Source: Lachnospira sp. | GTDB lineage: Bacteria > Bacillota > Clostridia > Lachnospirales > Lachnospiraceae | DNA length: 64,000 nucleotides | Reading direction: 5' to 3' | NCBI GenBank assembly: GCA_017621205.1 | Contig: JAGATQ010000031.1 | Span: forward strand, 1 to 64,000 | In this document: one piece after another, positions 62,544-64,000 of the stretch | How positions within the stretch are numbered: position 1 is the stretch's first letter | Layout: every line of letters starts with the position of its first letter | Notes under the pieces: model-generated | Seen by the model: the letters and a program-made list of their open reading frames with translations, nothing else | Database searches by the model: none | What the model was told of the DNA's origin: nothing | Program-made: the position numbers and the translations under genes

Positions 62544-63116
62544 ATGGATGCCGAAGATTTTTTTGCAAAATGGGGGGAAGATAACATTATATTATATAAT
62601 GCTGATATGTTACAGAAACGTGGAATTTCCCTCCAATATCAAGATTATTTATCAAACTATGGTTTGCCCCAAAGTGCTGCACCGTATCTAAATTTTAATA
62701 ATATTGATGATATGTCATTTTTGTTTGATGATTACTACTATTTAGGGTTCACTGGTAATGGAGATTGGATTTGTATTAAGAGTTCAAATGGAAAGATTTT
62801 AATTGTTGACCATGAAATTTATGGTGAAGAGGAAGAAAATTCCGATGAGGATGATTATGAGGATGAGGATGACACTGATGAAGATGTTCCCGACGAGAAA
62901 TTTGAGGGTATTATTCTAATGAATACATCTTTAGAAACATTGTATGGATGCCTATTAGCATATAGAGAATTTATAAATAAGCATATTCCTGCCAATTCAG
63001 CTGAATATAAAAAAGAAGTCAGAATTTTAGAAAAGAGGCTTACTCAAATTGATGCAAATGTAATGAATGTAGATGGATTTTGGAGAAATGAAGTGTTTAA
63101 TTTAATATTGGAATGA
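62544..63116 (+). CDS. SUKH/SMI1-KNR4-like protein, putative immunity protein
   Basis: A 190-residue acidic protein. The central YLGFTGNGDWICIKSSNGKILIVDHE is the SUKH-like strand pattern (gly-asp turn followed by a strand and an acidic segment), and the early SLQYQDYLSNYGLP matches the family helix. SUKH proteins are common immunity partners of contact-dependent and polymorphic toxins. A low-complexity Glu/Asp stretch lies at about 95-115. AAGGAGG precedes the ATG. No toxin is visible in the window. Confidence 0.65.
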   Translation: MDAEDFFAKWGEDNIILYNADMLQKRGISLQYQDYLSNYGLPQSAAPYLNFNNIDDMSFLFDDYYYLGFTGNGDWICIKSSNGKILIVDHEIYGEEEENSDEDDYEDEDDTDEDVPDEKFEGIILMNTSLETLYGCLLAYREFINKHIPANSAEYKKEVRILEKRLTQIDANVMNVDGFWRNEVFNLILE

Positions 63117-63220
63117 GTGAGGCTTTATTAAAAGATGGGATAATTAATAGCGCATTCAAGCTTTGCACAGGAAAAGTTTGAGTAAATAATAGATTTTTTG
63201 CAAAATAAGGAAAAACAGTT

Positions 63221-63508
63221 ATGAAATATTTACCAATACTTGAAGAATTGTTTGAGTCTGATACCGTTATTTTTATGATAATCGGATTATGTATTGCAGT
63301 TATTATTGGATTGCGATGGAAGCAGCGAAAGAGGTATAGAACGGCAATTATAATATCTTTTGTTGTCTATGCTGTTTGTGAATTCATTTCCAATATTCCT
63401 ACTAATTTTATGTTAGAATTTGTTTTGTTATTTATTGGAACGATTTCAATAGGATGTTTTTTAGGATTCATGAGCTGCCTTTTGTTTAGATTATTCATTA
63501 AGGCATAG
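63221..63508 (+). CDS. Small membrane protein of unknown function
   Basis: A 95-residue protein with three hydrophobic segments (about 13-31, 41-59, 64-92). No family is recognised. The ribosome site is weak (AAGGAAAAAC). It lies inside the run of small immunity-like genes. Confidence 0.55.
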   Translation: MKYLPILEELFESDTVIFMIIGLCIAVIIGLRWKQRKRYRTAIIISFVVYAVCEFISNIPTNFMLEFVLLFIGTISIGCFLGFMSCLLFRLFIKA

Positions 63509-63582
63509 GTGATATATTCATCAGATTTGTGAGAAGGATAAAAGCATAATAATCTATAGTTGAACAAAAGGAGAGATACATT

Positions 63583-64000
63583 ATGGGATTATTTGATAAA
63601 TTTAAGGATAAAGAGAAAAAACCTAAGCTAAATGAGCAGATAACCGCTTATAAAAATATGATAGAGCTACTTGATGTGGATGCTGATACTGCTCACAAAT
63701 TAAACAGATGTATCAATACTCCGCATGCGTTTTATGAAGAGCATGCAGAAAGGTATGGCGAGAGAGGAATCTTTTCTGATATGGACGATGATACAATTAT
63801 CTGGCTTGGCATTGTTGATACTCTGATTGAACAGGGAAAAATGTTTGAGTTTGACTATAGTGTAGAGCTGGAAGATTTTATTTATGGAATGCAAGAAATA
63901 AACTATAATCATCTTGTTTTGGATGAGGATGGTCTTGACGAAGATTCAGATATTACAAAATGGCTAAAGATAATATCTCATGAGTGGTTAAAGTTTGGAT
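63583..64000 (+). CDS. Acidic cytosolic protein, 5' part only (cut by the window end)
   Basis: AAAGGAGAG precedes the ATG, and the frame is open for 139 codons to the end of the window. It starts MGLFDKFKDKEKKPKLNEQ and becomes strongly acidic. The Trp-rich ends (IIWLGIVDTL, ISHEWLKFG) recall DUF6630-type proteins found among toxin-immunity genes, but this is a weak guess. The true end is outside the window. Confidence 0.55.
   Translation, partial: MGLFDKFKDKEKKPKLNEQITAYKNMIELLDVDADTAHKLNRCINTPHAFYEEHAERYGERGIFSDMDDDTIIWLGIVDTLIEQGKMFEFDYSVELEDFIYGMQEINYNHLVLDEDGLDEDSDITKWLKIISHEWLKFG

Overview
The window looks like a chromosome segment of a spore-forming, Gram-positive, low-to-moderate GC Clostridia, most likely of the family Lachnospiraceae. 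Supporting this are spoIIM beside xerD and a NUDIX gene, a SpoIID/LytB-domain protein, the RimO-PgsA-CinA-RecA-RecX-RNase Y order, a one-piece tmRNA whose tag reads AEDNLALAA, AGGAGG ribosome binding sites, TTG and GTG starts, and many palindromic intergenic repeats. The family assignment is inference from gene content and order. Almost every gene lies on the + strand; the one clear exception is a tRNA-Glu(CTC).

Layout. 1-168 is the end of an unknown gene. 411-5305 is a five-gene drug-defence type operon (ABC ATPase, two ABC-2 permeases, NarL-type sensor kinase and regulator; same gene content as Bacillus lnrJKLMN). It is followed by an MFS efflux gene with an apparent leader peptide and hairpin (5322-6813) and a nitroreductase. 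7567-8838 holds tRNA-Glu and an Rpn-type nuclease gene with in-frame 24-bp repeats and a possible internal start. 8950-13937 carries SpoIID-like, QueA, an HD alarmone-hydrolase-like protein and an L,D-transpeptidase. 14166-23703 is a housekeeping block: fhs, folD, rimO, pgsA, a PncC/CinA-C protein, a DUF4303-like gene, recA (with a LexA box), recX, rny.

24266-32478 carries an aminotransferase, nudF-like, spoIIM, an AT-rich leucine-rich-repeat gene, xerD, a formate/nitrite channel, DAHP synthase, VanZ-like and signal peptidase I. 32689-42233 is a lower-glycolysis cluster (gap, pgk, tpiA, gpmI, eno). A cytosolic LacI-sensor/GGDEF fusion sits between gpmI and eno. secG, rnr, smpB and ssrA follow. 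46470-47059 is a toxin-antitoxin pair. 47245-52688 is an envelope-sensing group (two lipoproteins, a membrane protein, an OmpR-type two-component pair) plus cheV. 52824-64000 holds a repeat-rich membrane protein, hisH-hisF, a LemA-like protein, an unknown membrane protein, a second nitroreductase, a secreted transglutaminase-like protein, and a run of small immunity-like genes cut by the window end.

The most unusual structure is in the intergenic DNA. There is a family of long palindromes (15841-15995, 36223-36375, 45921-46035, with a collapsed copy at 56650-56716). Three of them have perfect 27-bp inner arms and a shared 32-nt loop. A larger nested palindrome with a branched core lies at 23949-24206, a different palindrome at 13924-14089, and a 116-bp tandem duplication fills the pgk-tpiA gap. 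Two genes end inside the left arm of a palindrome, so the repeat supplies their stop codon. All assignments come from reading the sequence and recognising families; no database search was run.
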